Assembly (NCBI GenBank): GCA_963801505.1
Contig: CAWDEY010000011.1
Span: 248,001-312,000, forward strand
From: JAOUFP01 sp963801505
GTDB taxonomy: Bacteria > Nitrospirota > Thermodesulfovibrionia > Thermodesulfovibrionales > UBA6898
DNA length: 64,000 bases
Direction of reading: 5' to 3'
Every line of letters begins with the position of its first letter. Positions within the stretch are counted from its first letter, which is position 1. Made by a program: the position numbers and the translations under genes. This document shows, in pieces, positions 62,242-64,000 of the stretch. The notes below the pieces were generated by a model. That model was not told the DNA's origin, did not search any database, and was given only the letters and a program-made list of their open reading frames with translations.

Positions 62242-62775
62242 TTAACCATGCCACTCATATTTCTGGAATCGCCTTGACCTTTCAAGGACCTCCTCAAATC
62301 CGCGCCATTCCTTTGCAGGCCCCTTGAGAGGGTAGTCCTTCCTCAGCGGATAGCCTTCCCAATCCTCGGGCATAAGTATTCTCCGAAGGTCAGGATGGCC
62401 GTTAAACTTTATACCGTAGAGGTCAAACGCCTCTCTTTCATGCCAGTTTGCGCCGATCCATACTGAAGTAACAGAATCGATTGAGGGGTCTTCTTCGGAC
62501 ACCTCTGCTTTTAAGCGCAGTGCCCGACGGTGCCTGATAGAATAAAGTTGATACACGACCTCAAAACGCTTCTCTTTTTTCCCAAGGTAGTCCACACCGC
62601 ATAAGTCTATGAGATAATCGAAATAAAGTTCAGGGCCATCATGAAGATACCGTGCTATATCCAGGACCCTGTTCTTTCTGAGGGTAACGGCTACCTGTCC
62701 CCTGAACTCGCTGATTGCAAGGACCTCCCCAGAGAAAATCTCTTTTATCTTTTCTGCTATCTCCAGCGGCTCCAT
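62242..62775 (-). CDS. nuoC: NADH-quinone oxidoreductase subunit C
   Basis: A 177-residue 30-kDa-type subunit. The family core is FEVVYQLYSIRHRRALRLKAEVSEEDPSIDSVTSVWIGANWHEREAFDLYGIKFNGHPDLRRILMPEDWEGYPLRKDYPLKG. Separate from NuoD (not fused as in enterics). It overlaps nuoB by 19 bases. Intact. Confidence 0.97.
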   Translation of the reverse strand: MEPLEIAEKIKEIFSGEVLAISEFRGQVAVTLRKNRVLDIARYLHDGPELYFDYLIDLCGVDYLGKKEKRFEVVYQLYSIRHRRALRLKAEVSEEDPSIDSVTSVWIGANWHEREAFDLYGIKFNGHPDLRRILMPEDWEGYPLRKDYPLKGPAKEWRGFEEVLERSRRFQKYEWHG

Positions 62776-63302
62776 CTGAACTGCTCCCTTTTTATTTTTT
62801 CCTGAAGCTTTATGATCCCATCAAGAAGCGCCTCCGGTCTTGGAGGGCAGCCCGGTATATACACATCCACAGGGACAAAAGTATCGCATCCCTGTACAAC
62901 ACTGTACGTATCAAATATGCCTCCACTGCAAGCGCAGCTGCCCATGGACAGCACGTATCGCGGCTCAGGCATCTGGTCATAGACCCTTCGCACGATCTCG
63001 GACATCTTTTTTGTAACTGTACCCGCAACAATCATAAAATCCGCCTGTCTCGGAGAACCCCTGAAGATGATGCCCATCCTGTCCAAGTCATAGTGTGACG
63101 ATCCCGTCGTCATCATTTCAATGGCGCATCAGGCAAGCCCGAAGGTCACTGGCCACAAGGATGAGAGTCTTCCCCAGTTTACAAGCTTGTCCATCGAGGT
63201 GATGATGATGTTGGGCGCCAGTATTTTGGTGCCTTCCTCGACTTCAACAAGCGAGAGGGAAGGAGTGATGATGGAAGATGAAGCGCCGGTTATCAGTCCC
63301 AT
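62757..63302 (-). CDS. nuoB: NADH-quinone oxidoreductase subunit B with in-frame UGA at a cluster-N2 Cys
   Basis: A 181-codon gene starting at ATG 63300-63302 (MGLITGASSSIITPSLSLVE) and ending FRWSRWR. The N2 cluster motif GLACCAIEMM is encoded as GLA-UGA-CAIEMM: codon 58 (63129-63131) is TGA where the first of two adjacent Cys ligands belongs. The frame on both sides is unbroken, and the other ligands are present (MGSCACSGG and IPGCPPRPE). Downstream of the UGA lies a hairpin in SECIS-like position. So it may encode selenocysteine, or the TGA may be a base error for TGC/TGT. Without read-through only residues from Met67 on would be made, which cannot be functional. See findings. Confidence 0.88.
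63096..63112 (-). promoter_or_regulatory. SECIS-like hairpin 3' of the nuoB UGA
   Basis: On the mRNA strand: TGACGA - CGGGA - TCGTCA, a perfect 6-pair stem with a 5-base loop. The stem starts 16 bases after the UGA and the loop 22 bases after. The second loop base is G. This fits the reported bacterial SECIS geometry, but a 6-pair stem can occur by chance. Confidence 0.35.
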
Positions 63303-63649
63303 ATAAATGCCTCCTTTCTCCAGGCGTAGATATAACCCGCAAGAAGTATGACTATAAAAATTACCATTTCTACAAACGCATACAGTCCGATCTTGTCAAA
63401 CACGATTGCCCATGGATAAAGAAATATTGCTTCAACGTCAAAGACAACGAAGAGCATGGCTATGATATAGAATTTAACTGAAAAGCGGTAGTGCGGCTCG
63501 CCCACAGGCAGGTTTCCTGATTCGTACGGCATGAGTTTTTCCCCATAAGGCCTTTTCATCCTGAAGAGTTCGCCGATCAATAAGGCCCCTATTCCAAAGG
63601 CCGTGGCGACCATGAGGAATATTAAAATCGGCAAATATTCTGTCGGCAT
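63293..63649 (-). CDS. nuoA: NADH-quinone oxidoreductase subunit A
   Basis: A membrane subunit of about 118 residues with three helices. MPTEYLPILIFLMVATAFGIGALLIGELFR, then PYESGNLPVGEPHYRFSVKFYIIAMLFVVFDVEAIFLYPWA (conserved Asp/Glu of helix 2) and a final EAFIWD. I prefer the Met at 63649; in-frame starts at 63664 and 63721 exist and none has a strong ribosome site. First gene of the nuo operon; overlaps nuoB by 10 bases. Confidence 0.93.
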   Translation of the reverse strand: MPTEYLPILIFLMVATAFGIGALLIGELFRMKRPYGEKLMPYESGNLPVGEPHYRFSVKFYIIAMLFVVFDVEAIFLYPWAIVFDKIGLYAFVEMVIFIVILLAGYIYAWRKEAFIWD

Positions 63650-63786
63650 AAAAGTTCCAGGCATAACGGTATATTTGTAAGCTAAACCAGACCAAGAAGT
63701 CAAGTAAAAAATTAAACCCACAGCTTTAGCTTTTGTTTTAGCTTTTGTCTTGCATTAATTCTCCAAATAATATAAATTTCTCTAAC

Positions 63787-64000
63787 ATGCTGGTTAAGAA
63801 ATCTTTGCATTCATTAACTGGAAAACTGCTTCTGGCCATCGGCACCCTGATGATTATAGGAAGCACCCTCTTTTGGTATTTTCTGTTCAAACATCAGGAA
63901 AAGGAACTGTTGCAGAACTCCGTGAAGTACGGATACTCCTTCGTGGACTATATCAAAAAAAGCACCAGATACGGCATGCTCACCTTTCAGGAACTGTTGA
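63787..64000 (+). CDS. N-terminal part of a membrane sensor, probably a histidine kinase (partial)
   Basis: An open frame from ATG 63787 to the window edge (71 codons): MLVKKSLHSLTGKLLLAIGTL and on, with a membrane helix at about residues 12-33, then FKHQEKELLQNSVKYGYSFVDYIKKSTRYGMLTFQELL. This matches the start of the extracytoplasmic sensor region of two-component kinases or chemoreceptor-like proteins (helix, then RYGMLTF motif). Divergent from nuoA across about 140 bases. The catalytic part is outside the window. Confidence 0.65.
   Translation, partial: MLVKKSLHSLTGKLLLAIGTLMIIGSTLFWYFLFKHQEKELLQNSVKYGYSFVDYIKKSTRYGMLTFQELL

Noticed and set aside
62757..63116. Short NuoB-like protein starting at an internal Met (MMTTGSS)
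   Set aside because: The sequence upstream of the TGA encodes a perfect NuoB N-terminus in the same frame back to a start overlapping nuoA, so the short form is an artefact of treating TGA as stop.

Overview
The window is a bacterial chromosome segment from a diderm, anaerobic, sulfur-metabolising organism. Lipid A genes (lpxD, fabZ, lpxA, lpxI), bamA, an ompH/skp homologue, lptE and tonB show an outer membrane. A complete reductive-type dissimilatory sulfite reductase locus (dsrAB with dsrD, dsrC, dsrMKJOP, a dsrN-type amidase) points to sulfate or sulfite reduction. I lean to a Nitrospirota (Thermodesulfovibrionia-like) genome, with a deltaproteobacterial-type lineage as the alternative. 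This is inference from gene content; no rRNA or ribosomal gene is present.

Layout: 0-4.5 kb holds housekeeping genes (end of glmS, uvrD/pcrA, gatC, panD, two small uncharacterised genes, cspA). 4.7-14.3 kb is a vitamin B12 block: a cobalamin riboswitch, btuFCD, a Cys-rich small protein, cobU, cobT, cobS, cobC, then a second cobalamin riboswitch with btuB and tonB. 14.4-28.9 kb is a dsr supercluster, nearly all on the minus strand: dsrAB, dsrD, dsrN-like, HEAT and zinc-ribbon accessory genes, dsrC, an RsbRD-like sensor, dsrMKJOP, ferredoxin, a DsrH-like and two DsrE-like proteins, and TusA. 29-35 kb is envelope biogenesis. 35.4-38 kb is a seven-heme cytochrome / cytochrome b / nine-heme lipoprotein operon. 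38-45.4 kb holds usp, leuS, lptE, holA and an amino-acid ABC transporter. 45.5-47.6 kb holds two paralogous 12- and 16-heme cytochromes. 47.8-49.1 kb is an intact IS1202-like insertion sequence. 49.2-63.7 kb is a 14-gene nuo (complex I) operon, and the window ends inside a probable sensor kinase.

The genes form a coherent respiratory chain: complex I feeds quinone, DsrMKJOP and DsrC link quinone and thiols to DsrAB, and the multiheme cytochromes offer periplasmic or extracellular electron routes.

The most notable observations are: an in-frame UGA exactly at the first Cys of the NuoB cluster-N2 Cys-Cys pair, with a SECIS-like hairpin downstream; a split leuS whose frame break lies in a short repeat; a small G-rich/T-run/C-rich hairpin repeat found three times, once between a riboswitch and its terminator and once in-frame inside the dsrN-type gene; a related IS remnant beside the cspA promoter; and about a dozen apparent single-base frameshifts, most of them an extra base and two at obvious homopolymers, which may be assembly error and which temper several of these claims.
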